Shown here: positions 32,143-43,344 of the stretch, in pieces
Numbering within the stretch: position 1 is the stretch's first letter
How the letters are laid out: each line of letters opens with the position of its first letter
NCBI GenBank assembly: GCA_958295665.1
Contig: OY282558.1
Span: 67,816,789 to 67,880,788, forward strand
DNA length: 64,000 nucleotides
Reading direction: 5' to 3'
Origin: Tipula vernalis
Taxonomy: Eukaryota; Arthropoda; Insecta; Diptera; Tipulidae
Notes under the pieces: generated by a model
The model's input: the letters and a program-made list of their open reading frames with translations, nothing else
What the model was told of the DNA's origin: nothing
Database searches by the model: none
Program-made: the position numbers and the translations under genes

Positions 32143-34897
32143 CAGTGAAATCTCGGTATAACAAACCCTGTTTATAAAAAACCTCCGCTTATTACAACCT
32201 TTTTCACTAGTCCGTTGATTTTGAATAGAGAAATATATGGCAAATGCTTCGGATATAACGAACCTCGGTTATAACACTATAGCAAACCGTTTCCTTAATT
32301 CTTCATACTATTTCAGTGCAAAAATATTCGGATATAACAAACGGTATGAATCGATGTTCATCCAAGGAAATAATTGATTCTATGTATGTATTGTAAAAGT
32401 AAACCCTAATCTATTCTCTCCATTCTCTTTTTATTTTACTACAGTATGTATTCAACGCTTCTACACTAAATTCACTTGCAATGATATGATATACAGCATA
32501 TCGATGGCTACAATGCAATTCCGTGTAACTATGTCTTATAAAATTTTACAGGAGTCGGAAGAAACTTTTTAAAAAAAATACAATTTCAAGAAGTTACACA
32601 ATTATGCATTACAAAATTGATTTTTTTAGACGATTCTTAGGTTTGAGGTGATTATTGAAACCAATAAACCATAGACAAAAATCGAAATGAAAAATCGGAT
32701 CGAATGCGTGAAAAAACGATCTAGGTGAATTTTACATTGTAGCCGTCGATATGTTTTTGTTGTTTAGTTATGTATTTTACCGCTGTTCAGTTATTTTTGT
32801 GTGTATGCATTTCTTGTAAATAAATTTTAGTTTTAGTTCAAATTGTGTAAAGGTAAGTCAATAAAATTTACATTTGATGATTTATTTATCCGCTGTTCTA
32901 TTTAGATGTCGAGTAAATTACAAAGAACAGCTATTTCCCTCGAGGATAAACTAGCCATATTAAAAATGGTTAGCGAGAAAAATATGACCTACGATCAAAT
33001 TGGCACATGGTTCAAAATTTCCAAATCAACAATTGCAGGAATTGTTCGCAATCGAGAAAAATACCAACAAGCAGAGTATGAATGTGTTAAACGGAAGAAA
33101 ATGCGTGGTGGAGATTATCCAGAAATTTAAAAAGCCATTATAATTTGGCTGAAGTCGATGAGGCACGCTGGAGTGAGCGTTAGCGGTACTCTATTTAAAG
33201 AGAAAGCTCAACAGTTTGCAGAAAAACTTAAAATTTCTGATTTCCGCGCCAGTGATGGATGGTTGGATCGCTGTAAAAAAAGAAACTCCATAACTTTTCG
33301 TGATATAGTAGGTGAAAGTGCATCTGTTTCTCCAGAAATTTACACTGACTGGGTTAAAAATAAATTTCCGCGAACATTAGAGAAGTATGAACATCGAGAT
33401 GTGTTTAATTTGGACGAGACATCGCTATTTTTTAAATTAATGCCAAATAAAACTTTGTCATTTAAAAATGAACCGTGTGTTGGTGGTAAATTAAGCAAAG
33501 AAAGAGTGACTGTCCTATTAGGAGCTAATTCCGATGGTTCTGAAAAATTACCTGTCCTTGTAATTGGGAAATCCGCAAAACCTCGAGTTTTTAAAAACGT
33601 TAAAACGCTCCCATTAATATATTCATCAAATAAGAAGGCGTGGATGATTGCATCGGAATGGGAAAAATACGTCAAGTCTATGGAAGCAAAATTCAAAAAA
33701 GAAAATAGGCATGTAGTTTTCATTATTGATAATGCACCACCACATTTAGCGATCGAAAATCTACAAAACATTGAGATCGTGTATTTACCACCAAATACAA
33801 CCGCTTTATCTCAACCTCTCGATCAAGGAATTATTAAAAATTTTAAATTATTTTATCGTGAACTGGTGGTCAAAGAAATTATCAACCGACTAGATCAAAA
33901 TTCACAGTTAACGGCCGGGAATATTAATATAAATTTACTGGATGCGATTCATTTTGTGAAAAAGGCGTGGGATCGAGTAAAACCTGAGACAATTAAAAAT
34001 TGTTTTAATAAAGCTGGGTTTTACTTGGCCGCAGAATCAGACCAATTTTCTTCTGTGTTAAATGTTGATGGCGATGGAAACGCAATTCATGCACTTTGGT
34101 CAAATCCAACAATTGTTAATCTCACAAACAACGTCGATATTGATGATTTTTTAAATGTGGATAGCCAAACCAGAATATGTGATGAGTTAACTGATGATGA
34201 TATTGTAGATATGGTACACCCTAACACAACAGTTCTCACGGATTCCGACTCTGAAGTTGAAATTTCGGATAATTCCGAGGTGGTAGTTTCACAGACGGAA
34301 GTTCAAAATGCGTTAAAAACTATACGAATGTTTTTAAGTGCACACGATAACATGGATGATGAAATACATAGACTACATTCTATCGAGAATTCTATTGATG
34401 CCCTACTCTATGGCAATTTAAAACAGACAAAGCTTACTTCATATTTTAAAAAAAATTAGAATGTTGAATTCATTTCCATATCAAATTTTTATGAATTGTC
34501 GTACAGATCTTACTTTTTATGTTTTTATCAGTTTTGCATTTATTTACATCATATAGAATTTATAGTTATCTAGTTATATGTAAACGTAGGTGTAAGTTAC
34601 ACCTTCATTCAAAATGAATTACGTTGTTTTTATATGTAAATGTCTTACATAATTTTTATTTTTTTATAATTTTAAGCATAATAAAATGAATTTGATATAT
34701 GTATGTAATTTAGTTACATAAAAAAATTGCCAAAATAGTTTTTATACGGAATTTATCAAATTAAATTAATTTCCCTAAGAACTCCGCTTATAACAAATTT
34801 GGTTTGTTATAGCCGAAGTTACGTTTATAACAAACATATGCTTATAGCAAACTATTCTGACGGTCCGTTGGTGGTTTGTTATACCGAGATTTCACTG
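32143..34897 (+). mobile_element. Tigger/pogo-type DNA transposon, 2.75 kb
   Basis: Perfect terminal repeats start CAGTGAAATCTCGGTATAAC (32143) and match in reverse complement up to 34897 over about 25 bp. Both ends are flanked by TA (32141-32142 and 34898-34899). Subterminal copies of TATAACAAAC and GTCCGTTG-like words recur inside both ends. One gene nearly fills the element. Perfect ends and a single disabling change suggest recent activity. Confidence 0.93.
32906..34459 (+). pseudogene. Tigger/pogo (CENP-B-like, DDE_1) transposase with one in-frame stop
   Basis: ATG 32906 opens an N-terminal psq/CENP-B-type helix-turn-helix (LEDKLAILKMV...MTYDQIGTWFKISKSTIAG). A TAA at 33128-33130 interrupts the frame, which continues without shift to 34459, about 517 codons in all. 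Next comes the second DNA-binding half (VSVSGTLFKEKAQQFAEKL...DGWLDRCKKRN). The catalytic domain has NLDETSLFF, FIIDNAPPH and SQPLDQGII; the last two Asp are 30 residues apart (DD30D), as in Tigger/pogo. The C-terminus is acidic (LTDDDIVDMV, DSDSEVEISD). Except for the one stop the enzyme looks complete. It would cut at TA-flanked inverted repeats in the nucleus. A methionine at 33185 in the second segment might allow a truncated product lacking the first DNA-binding helix. Confidence 0.92.
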
Positions 34898-35251
34898 TAT
34901 TTTTAATTGTTCGATGTTTTTCTTGCATGTGATGTTTTTCAATGAAAATATGTAAAATCCTAAACGACTTAAGAAAGTAATCAACAAAGATTTAATTACG
35001 AGTTAATAACAAAAAGAAACTAACCGAAGGATTCCATTTTACCAAAAGGAATTTCAATAAAAAATTCTTGCTACAATTTTTTTTTGACAAGGGCGGTAAA
35101 TCTGTTGTTACGAGGCGACGAAGGAGCTGACAATCCCGAGAAGTTCATTCATTTCTTTTAATTTAAATTAAATAGGCCTGTTGTTTTGCTAAACCGTAAT
35201 GACTCGTTTCCCGGTTTGAAATCTGTCATGTAAACATTAAACTTCTGTATA
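34898..35251. other. No gene seen
   Basis: AT-rich flank of the Tigger element without coding or repeat structure that I can support. Confidence 0.4.
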
Positions 35252-35386
35252 GTGGGTCTGTATTTTTATTCACCCGGTGCAGTGCAGTTCATTATTTTTC
35301 CTTGACTGCTTTGATTGTTTTCTATTAGAGAAACAAGGAAAAATTGTACACTACACTGCTCGGTGTGAATAAAAAAATAAGCCCAG
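35252..35386. mobile_element. 135-bp MITE with TA flanks
   Basis: GTGGGTCTGTATTTTTATTCAC at the left pairs with the complement of GTGAATAAAAAAATAAGCCCAG at the right; TA lies at both borders. Inner arms TGCAGTGCAG...TTTTTCCTT also pair, so nearly the whole element folds on itself. Confidence 0.7.
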
Positions 35387-36180
35387 TATGGAATAAATTG
35401 GCAAAGCAAGCTTTGTTTTTTATTTTAAGAAAATTCAATCAAAAAAATTTTAATTTAGATTTCAATTTAAGGTTTTGTTGAAATTCAAGCTAAGAATTTG
35501 TAACGACGTTTTATATTTTGCGATTTTCCAGTCATCTTTGGATTTTCAGGAATTCTATGTTTGTATGAAATAAAGATTGGAAATTAACAGGCGGAAAATT
35601 GAAATAAACTAAAAAATATTTAACAGTTTTAAGCTTCCATCTGGAATTTCGAAAATCCGCATATACGACTATTGCTTAATATTGAAGTTGCTAACTGATG
35701 GTTGCGGGACGGACCCAAACATATCTAATTTTTCAAAATATTTGGTTTTTTCTTAAAATAACATTCGATTAATTGGAACAGCCCGAATACTTGAGTTAAG
35801 GTTTTAAACTGCCGCAGAGCAAAAAACGTTTCGAACAATCTAAATATTCATTATTTTCTTAAACACATGAGAATTAAATTGAACCAATTTTTCTGATCTG
35901 GACAGAACAAAGTTTGAGGGAGCATGACATAAATTTAAAGTCAACATGCAGAAATTCAGACCGGGCTGTTACATGAACTCGCTGTAACATTGCCGTAACA
36001 TATTATGTCCGGTGGTTAGTGTATCAGTGAGAACTTTACATCAGTTGAAAATTCTTCCCCTTTGTTGACGTTGAAATTCTTCCCTTCGTTGATGATGTTG
36101 ATCTCACATTCATTATTGTTGTCGGTTTCAGTATCAATATTGCCGGTGCCCGTAGTTTTTATTTATCATTTTCTTTAATC
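35387..36180. other. No gene seen
   Basis: AT-rich sequence with no supported coding frame. Confidence 0.4.
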
Positions 36181-36219
36181 TTGGGTTTAGTTCCATTTTC
36201 ATTATCACTGGTTTTATTT

Positions 36220-37880
36220 TTATCTAAACCTGTTTTGTTTTTAATTTTATCATTTGTATTTGTGTTAAATTTAAATATATGTCGACCCTTTGCAATAATC
36301 ACTGGAGTTTTTCATTTTCTCCGAACTAATTTGTTTTTGTTCAACTGTTTCACTTGGAGGTACTGCTTATTTCGCTTTAGCATAAAATTAACAGATGTGC
36401 TGGGATCTCGATGCGGATCATCGTCGGAAAGTTTTATAATTTTGGACGAGTCGACGGTCGGTCTTGTTTCTAACATCGACGGTGCGGTCGAGCCGATATT
36501 TGTGATTTTTGTTCGTGTTGTCGACACGGGTGTTTTAGCAGTTTTCGTTGTACCGCTACATGTCCTGATCTAGGGAAAAACTTTAAGAATCGTTCAACTT
36601 GGGTAGTTTATCTTCGAAGAAATTTACCTTCAAAGTTTTTTTACGTGCTGGTTGCTGTTCCCCGGAGTAACGGTTACTGCGATTGAACAATTGGTTGCAA
36701 TTTAATTTTTCACACTGTTTTGGCTGTATTCTCCAGTTTGATTTGATTTTGCTTCGGGATATCACCGATTATATTTTATAAATTTAAGTTCCGATTAATA
36801 CCATTGTCTTGTTTTATGACGACGAATTATTAAATGATTCCTCTAGTGGTTTTGGATTTGATGAAGACGCCGTGCTTGCCGGTTGGTTCTTTTGGTTGGA
36901 ACGCATTACGCTTTCAAATCACCCTTTTCTTCGCCTAAATCTACAGACACTTTTTTACACCAATCATTTATCTTAATTATCCTGTTATTTATTTTATCAT
37001 TGGTTTCTGGAATCTTCTCATAGGCCCAATTTCCAGGTTTTTAATTAATCGGCGTATCGATCTCGTACTCATCAAAATGGCTCTAAAATGGCAAAATGGC
37101 TTTATTAAATTCGCCATTCACATCCGTCTTCTAGAAGCATTCTGTATTTTTTTTATTTCCGTTGTACGAGTGGTGTCGCTAAAAGTTTACACTCGGGCTT
37201 TAATATTTTCAAAGCCACTCAATATGTGTTAATTCGAAACGTTCTCAATAACTTTTCACTCCAAGTTTCTCACTATCGCAGTTTAAATAACGATTTTTGT
37301 TAATTAATACTCGTATGTATAAATGTTGTCACTTTAAATTTATTCAAAGATTTATTAAAAAAGGGAGCCAATCCAGCTCGAAAGACCATGAACAAAGCGT
37401 CGCCAATGAGTCCGGTCTGAATTTCTGCCTAATATGCACTTGTAAAGCACAGTTCACCGTTTCCGAAATTCAGATATCTAAAGCTTTTTTATTGTTATAG
37501 AATTGGAAATGTTTTGTGTGCGGTTGTAAGGCCCTGGTCAATTCAATCTTTTATGAAGTCTCCGTATCCAAATTACGTAGCAGGTCGAATATCGTGATAG
37601 TTCTCTCGTTTCCAAATCGAATGCGGCTTTTCTCGTGTCCAATTATCATATTTTAATCTTAGTTGTTCCTATATTAATTTCAATTGAAGTTCAAATTGGA
37701 TTTCCTCAATCGTATCAATGTCATTCAAAAGCGCTTTATAGAATTCGCCATACACACGCTTTTCGATAGCTAGGAATTCCTTCCACTCGTTTATATTTAA
37801 TGAAAGAACTTTTTTGGGTCGAAAGTACCTCGGTACTTTTTCAAATTCAAAGGAGTCAAAAAATCCTAATACACCCAAAA
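36220..37880 (-). other. Unidentified broken minus-strand coding-like debris
   Basis: Several minus-strand frames are rich in Lys, Asn, Ser and Arg: SSKIIKLSDDDPHRDPSTSV near 36430, QQPARKKTLKVNFFEDKL near 36620, and FFDSFEFEKVPRYFRPKK near 37840. They look like pieces of a polar, disordered protein such as a retroelement Gag, but no zinc knuckle or enzyme motif is present and I cannot assign a family. The plus-strand frame at 36181-36573 is probably their shadow. Confidence 0.3.
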
Positions 37881-37939
37881 TATCATCCCTGTTTTAAACG
37901 CATTACAAGTTGCATCGTAGTTTATCATTAGTTATCAAA

Positions 37940-38860
37940 ATGACACCGACAAGGGAAGATGTGCACAAACAAATTTTGAGCACAAAAAAACTTGCAAAAA
38001 TTTGTAACACAAGTATAAGAACAGTCCAAAGAAGATTGAATAGATTTCGTGAAGAAGGCACCGTTAATCAAGAAAGAACCGAGATCTGATCGTCCAAGTG
38101 GTGTGATGAACAAAATGGCTGTTAATAAAGTTGTTCGCCTTTATACGAATAATCCGTCACTATCGGCCAATGAAGTTGCGAAAAAAGTTGGTGTTTGTAA
38201 AAGTACGGCTATGAAACTAAAAAAAATCGAAATTTAGAAACCAGAAAGAAGAAAAAAGTACCTCCTCTTGATGAGAAGCAACAAAAAACAGCAAAAATAA
38301 GGGCCAGAAAGTTATATAATGAGTATCTACTAAAGTTTCAAGGATGCATATTAATGGATGACGAAAGCTATTTGAAGCTTGATATAAAACAAATTCCTGG
38401 CCCACAGTATTATCCTAAGAAGAAAGCGCGGAGCATCGATGAAAAAAAATGTACAATTGGCATAGACAAATTCTCAAAGAAAGTCATGGTTTGGCAAGGA
38501 ATTTGTACTTGTGGAAAAAAAGGCCCGGCCATACTTCACACAGGGTACAATGAATGGGGATTCCTACACTGAAAATTGCCTGAAAGCAAGAATTCTTCCT
38601 TTCATTCGAAAGCGCGAAGGACCAGTGCTGCTTTGGTCCGACTTGGCTCCAATACACTATGTGGGTAAGGCGATGGACTTTTATGACAATAACAATATTC
38701 GAGTCATATCTAAAAGTCAAATCCACTAAACTGTCCACAACTTCGCCCAATTGAAAGATATTGGGCCAAAATAACCGGATTTTTACGGAAGAAAGGTAGA
38801 ATGACTAGAACAATAGAAGAATTTTCCGGAAAATGGAGGTTTTTTTTTAAATATTAGACT
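37940..38860 (+). pseudogene. DD37E-type IS630-Tc1-mariner transposase pseudogene
   Basis: ATG 37940 starts a helix-turn-helix (KLAKICNTSIRTVQRRLNRF), followed after a shift by SDRPSGVMNKMAVNKVVRLY and a second helix-turn-helix (LSANEVAKKVGVCKSTAMKL). The catalytic part has LMDDESYLKLD, LLWSDLAPIHY and, after another shift, NCPQLRPIERYWAK. The spacing from the second Asp to the final Glu is about 37 residues, as in the ITm DD37E group known from mosquitoes and other insects. At least three frameshifts or stops break it. Terminal repeats were not resolved. Confidence 0.8.
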
Positions 38861-38959
38861 GGAAATCTATATTTTCCAGAATACTTTAAAACCGTTTTGG
38901 ACGACCTATAGTCTGAATGAACAGAATCTGCCAAACAGAATTCCAGTCAAATAACCAAA

Positions 38960-39320
38960 AAGAATCCAAAAAAGTTTTGAGTCGAATGTCTTTTTAGTTT
39001 TTTGATTGAACTTCCTTCTAAAAAGGCATTCCACCCTAAAACAAATTTTAACTGAGTAGTTTCTAATTTTTGTCTGAAACTGCTTTCTGGTTTTAACCGA
39101 AACGTACAGGTAGGTGTACGAAGGCATTTCAGTCAAAAAAAAAAAAAATAAAGTAAACCAATCAAAAGGTACTTCAGTAAAAAAATTTGAAACTGAAGCG
39201 CCTTTCAAGAAGTTTGTGCAGCCCAAATATATACCAAAATCATTTCAGTCAAACTGTTTTCTGACCGAAACACCTTTATTTTTTGGAACAGAAGTTTCTT
39301 TTTAAACGGAGTTTTAGTCG
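38960..39320 (+). repeat. Degenerate CTTTTTAGTTTTTTGACTGAA minisatellite, part 1
   Basis: Words such as CTTTTTAGTTTTTTGATTG, AACTTCCTTCTAAAAAGGCA and TTTTGTCTGAAACT repeat loosely. The same string of words recurs at 40340-40600, so the IS630-type element between them appears to have landed in this repeat. Confidence 0.6.
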
Positions 39321-39384
39321 TAATCCTGGATGGGCCATCTGTTGGTCCTTTTTTCAATCAATAAATTTTAATACTTCGGTACTA

Positions 39385-39604
39385 GTAGTAAATCAATGAA
39401 AGTTCTAGCACAAAATCTTATGGGATTTACTATGGAGGTTTAAATTTGCTTTTTTTGGCATCTTTTCATATAAATGTAGAGCAATTGAGAACCAAATTCT
39501 CAATTGCCCTACATTTATATGAAAAGATGCCAAAAAAAGCAAATTTAGACCTCCATTGTAAATCCATACGATTTTGTGCTAGAACTCTTATTGATTTACT
39601 ACTC
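39385..39604. repeat. Inverted repeat with about 106-bp arms
   Basis: The left arm (GTAGTAAATCAATGAAAGTT...GCAATTGAGAA) and right arm are about 93 percent complementary around a 5-7-base centre at about 39493. One arm is presumably a copy of the other created by template switching; the hairpin stands where the transposase N-terminal coding region is expected. Confidence 0.88.
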
Positions 39605-39692
39605 TTACTGTTATCTGTTCTAAAAAATTCTTTGACATATGAAAAGTCAAACACAACAACGCATTTTGATTGTCCAAATTTTGTCATTTTAA

Positions 39693-40172
39693 GCTCATTT
39701 TCATCTTAATGGGTACGTCAATAAGCAAAATTGTCGAATTTGGGGAGCAGAGAATCCTCATGTTATTCACGAAGCAGAACTTCATTCTTCAAGAGTCACT
39801 GTTTGGTGTGGTTTATGGGCTGAGAACAGGAAAATGCCTTACAGTGAATGAGGAACGTTATCGCAACATGTTAACTGATTTTACGTGTCAACGACCTTTG
39901 TTTTCAACAAGACGAAGCGACATGCCACGCAAATCGTGCAACAATCCATTTATTATCAAAGTTAGTAAGTTCCTTAGCCACCAAGAAGCCCGGATTTAAC
40001 ATCACTTGATTATTTTTTATGGGATCATTTGAAAGGTAAAGTTTATGCTAATCATCCACAAACAATTCAACAACTTAAAAACAACATTCGAGCTGAAATT
40101 AAAGTCATTGATCCGCTTTTATTGGAAAAAGTCATCGGAAATTTTGATGTTCGGATGCAGGCCTGTAGCTGA
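39693..40172 (+). pseudogene. Transposase C-terminal half (IS630-Tc1-mariner, GYVNKQNCRIWG group)
   Basis: AHFHLNGYVNKQNCRIWGAE and VIHEAELHSSRVTVWCGLWA follow the position of the first catalytic acid. After stops come RSPDLTSLDYFLWDHLKGKV and HPQTIQQLKNNIRAEI, the block with the third catalytic residue and the C-terminal helix. The second catalytic motif is eroded. The 5' half is absent. The protein was a cut-and-paste transposase; this copy is dead. Confidence 0.78.
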
Positions 40173-40339
40173 AGCCGTAGTGGTCATATGAACGATATTG
40201 TTTTTCACACATAAATGGCATGGAACCACCTTTCATTATCAATAAAAAATTTTGACTTTACATTCCAAAATGTATGTTTTATTTACAAATAGAAAAAAGA
40301 CTAACAGATGGCCCACCCGGTATTTGTATGGGAACTTCT

Positions 40340-40600
40340 ATGACTGAACTACTTTCGTTTTTTTTCACTAAAATGTTTTTGACTGTATTACAGGAGAATA
40401 ATTTTGCTTGGAATTCCTTTTTAGTTGTTTGACTGAATCTCCTTTTCTAAAGGTTCAACTTGAATGACTTTTTAGTTTTTTGATTGAACTTCCTTCTGAA
40501 AAGGCATTTGAGTCTAAAACAATTTTGACTAAGTTACCTTTTAATTTTTGACTGAAACTCCTTTCTGTGTTTGGCTGTTTGAAATGTTTTTGACTGATAA
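40340..40600 (+). repeat. Degenerate CTTTTTAGTTTTTTGACTGAA minisatellite, part 2
   Basis: Continuation of the word set at 38960-39320 (GACTTTTTAGTTTTTTGATTG, CTTCCTTCTGAAAAGGCATT, TTTTTGACTGAAACTCCTTT). Confidence 0.6.
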
Positions 40601-41414
40601 TTCTCGGAGCCGGAATAGACTAATATATATCGTTAAATCGTTGAGCTGGCTAGATTTTGATATCGGTGGTTTTATCGTATTTAAATTCAGTGCATCCGCA
40701 TACAGTTCAAACGAAAAATTTTGCTAAGGACAAAATTAATAAATTTTCAAATTTCTTACTTTCAATCCCCCACTTAAAATTTAAATCTGAAGTTTCCTTG
40801 TCGAATTGTTATTATTTAACACTACAGATTTTTTTAATTTATTTATTCTGAATTCTGCAAATATGGAAACTTTTGAAATATGATTTTTCGTACAATATTT
40901 AGAGGTAGCGAAATTTTTTCATCTATCTATTTTAAGACAAATTTGACAAATCGACATTGAAATTTCAAACTGAATTAAATCACAAAATGCCTAAATTTAT
41001 AACAGCAAAATTTTCTTATTACCAAACATTTACTTTAAATTTAGCTTCTAAATTTCCTCAGATTAACATCAAATTAGGATTTTTGAATTTTTGAATCGAA
41101 TGTTTAGTTTAGAAAATTTCGAAAAATCTAGAGAACATTAATTTAGGATAGGACATTTTATTTTGATTTTATGAATATTGTTGAAATTGAAAATAGAAAA
41201 TCAAGTATGCTACGAACCAAGCAGTACACACTGGTTGTGCAATCTGGCATGTATCTCGACCACTTCCAAATATTTCGCAGTTTATGAAAGCCAAAACACA
41301 GTTTTAAAGTATATCGCAAGCCGACCCAAACAAACCACACCATCTATTCCACATCAAATCACCCGAAATCACCCAAAATATCAGCATATCTCCTTATGAT
41401 TAACTGATTAAATA
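40601..41414. other. No gene seen
   Basis: AT-rich. The frame at 41178-41399 has no recognisable motif. Confidence 0.4.
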
Positions 41415-42705
41415 CAGGTTGATTGAAAAATATTGAAAGTGACATCTATTAACCAGTAGAGGAATCAAAACTTATACGCCATTTTAATATTTCATCTTTT
41501 ATTTGAACACAAACATTTTTATTTTGATCTGGCAATTCATTCTTTATTTACAAGTCATTAGAAGTTGATGTGTCAGTGTATTCGTTTACAATGGAAAAAA
41601 TCGAATATCATGCAGTAATAAAATTCTTTGTTTTGGAAGGTTTATCAGCAACATAAATTCATACAAAAATGGTAAAAGTGTTTAAGGAATCTGCTCCTTC
41701 ATTTCCAACTGTACATCGATGGGTTTTAGAGTTTAAGCGTGGTCGTTCAAGCATTGACGATGAACCACGTAGTGGACGTTCAAAAAGTGCAACAATACCA
41801 GAAATCATTGAGCAAGTATATAATATTGTTGGCGAAAATCCAAGTTTGACTAAGCGTGAAATTGCTGATATCATAGGCATCTCGGACGAACGAGTACTCC
41901 ATATTTTACATGAAGAATTACGTATGAAAAAACTGTTTGGAAAACTGGTGCCGCATTCGTTAACAATTCAACAAAAACTGAATCGAAAACAAATTTCTCA
42001 GCATAATTTGAAGCGTTTTAAGCAGAAAAAAAACCAATTTTGTGCGGAGATGTATAACTATGGATGAGACTTGAATCTACCACCATGATCCTAAACTGAA
42101 ACAAGAACGTTTACATTGGACTGAAGCTGATTGTTCAGCTCCAAAACAGGTGAAGTCAAAACGATCGGCAAAAAAGGTCATGGCATCAGTTTTCTGGGAT
42201 GCAAAAGGGATTTTGTTGATTGATTATCTTAAAAAAGGTAAAACAATTAATTTTGAATATTATCGCAATCTTTTGGACCAGTTGAATAAAAAAATTCGTC
42301 AAAAAAGACCCGCTTTACAGAAGAAAAAAATAATTTTTCATCAGGACAATGCACGTGTTCACACGAGTCATTTGACGATGGCTAAATTGAACGAATTAAA
42401 GTACGAATTGTTTGAACATCCACCGTATTCACCAGATTTGGCTCCCAGCGATTACTATCTCTTCAGAAACCTGAAACAATTCCTTCGCGGAAAACGTTTT
42501 TCGCCAAATGAAGAAGCTATTTCAGCCGTGGAACAGTATTTTGCAGAGCTTCCGAAAAATCATTATAGTGATGGTATAAAATTATTGGAGAATCATTGGA
42601 ATAAGTGTATTGAAGTTGAGGGAGATTATATTGAATAAAAAAATTAATTTCATTAAAAAATTCACATTCTTTCATTTTTGCTTTCAATACTTTTCAACCA
42701 ACCTG
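41415..42705 (+). mobile_element. mariner element, 1291 bp, TA-flanked
   Basis: The left end CAGGTTGATTGAAAAATATT (41415) and the right end, whose complement reads CAGGTTGGTTGAAAAGTATT, match over about 25 bp with two differences. TA lies outside both (41413-41414 and 42706-42707). The length is the usual 1.3 kb for mariner. One transposase gene, lightly damaged, occupies it. Confidence 0.93.
41591..42638 (+). pseudogene. mariner transposase with two stops and a frameshift
   Basis: ATG 41591 (MEKIEYHAVIKFFVLEGLSA) meets a TAA at 41654 and resumes in frame with FPTVHRWVLEFKRGRSSIDD and a helix-turn-helix (PSLTKREIADIIGISDERVL). Near 42045 a frameshift precedes ITMDET, the first catalytic Asp block; a TGA immediately follows where mariners have Trp. 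The last part (from about 42060) is open to 42638 with HQDNARVHTS and PPYSPDLAPSDYYLF, giving the D,D34D arrangement of mariner. Full length would be about 345 residues. Few lesions imply a relatively young copy. Confidence 0.92.
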
Positions 42706-42709
42706 TAAA

Positions 42710-43130
42710 ACACCAATGAGCTACATAGATTACACCAAAGAAATAGAAGCCATAAAACATAATACGATCAGCAATGGGTTCAACAAGAATATGATCGATG
42801 AAATGAACAAAAAATATAAAAGGAAAGAATACTTGAGATCGCTCACTACATTACTACCAGAGAGAAGAGAACCAGCAACAAGTACTACACACAAAATTTT
42901 TCGACAATACAATTACAAAGTAGCACATAGAACTTCAAATAAAATTAAAAATTGCATCAATACACTCAATACGCACAGAGGTTACCAAATAGGGGTGTTT
43001 AAACTAGAATGCGACGATTGCGACATTTTTTATACTGGGCAAACTGGGCAAAACTTCAAAACGAGATTTGTCGAACACATGAAGTAGGAAAAATACATAT
43101 AAAGTCAAATTTTGCATCGAATAGTTCTTT
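42710..43130 (+). pseudogene. Penelope-like retroelement fragment with GIY-YIG endonuclease
   Basis: The frame reads TPMSYIDYTKEIEAIKHNTI and NGFNKNMIDEMNKK, a linker typical of Penelope-like elements between the reverse transcriptase and endonuclease. It then gives GVFKLECDDCDIFYTGQTGQ and FKTRFVEH, a GIY-YIG nuclease core in which the usual YIGQTG reads YTGQTG. A stop at 43086 is followed in another frame by KSNFAS, the next conserved words. The reverse transcriptase is absent. The fragment begins within a few bases of the mariner right border. Penelope elements insert using an RT plus GIY-YIG nuclease; this piece cannot. Confidence 0.8.
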
Positions 43131-43340
43131 ATGGTGATGGTAAGAAAGTTTGATTGGTCATGATATGATGGTATGTTGATAAGATGGTGTGATAGGATGA
43201 TGGTAGGATGGTATCATGATGTCATAATAGTTGATATGTTGGTAAGATGAATGCTGGCATAATAGTACAATTGATGATGTTATGATGGAATGTTGGTATG
43301 ATGGTACGATGGTGTGATGGTCAGATGGTACCATGATATA
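43125..43340 (+). repeat. GATGGTATGAT minisatellite
   Basis: Imperfect copies of ATGGTATG/GATGGTGTGAT, the same word family as 28740-28935. Confidence 0.8.
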
Positions 43341-43344
43341 AAGA

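Larger units (their letters stand above)
39325..40320 (+). mobile_element. IS630-Tc1-mariner element, about 1 kb, decayed
   Basis: The left end CCTGGATGGGCCATCTGTTG (39325) matches the reverse complement of the right end ending GGCCCACCCGG (40320) over about 30 bp with four or five differences. The right flank is TA; the left flank is ambiguous. It contains a hairpin (39385-39604) and the 3' half of a transposase. It is short for the group, so the N-terminal coding part has been lost or replaced. Confidence 0.75.
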
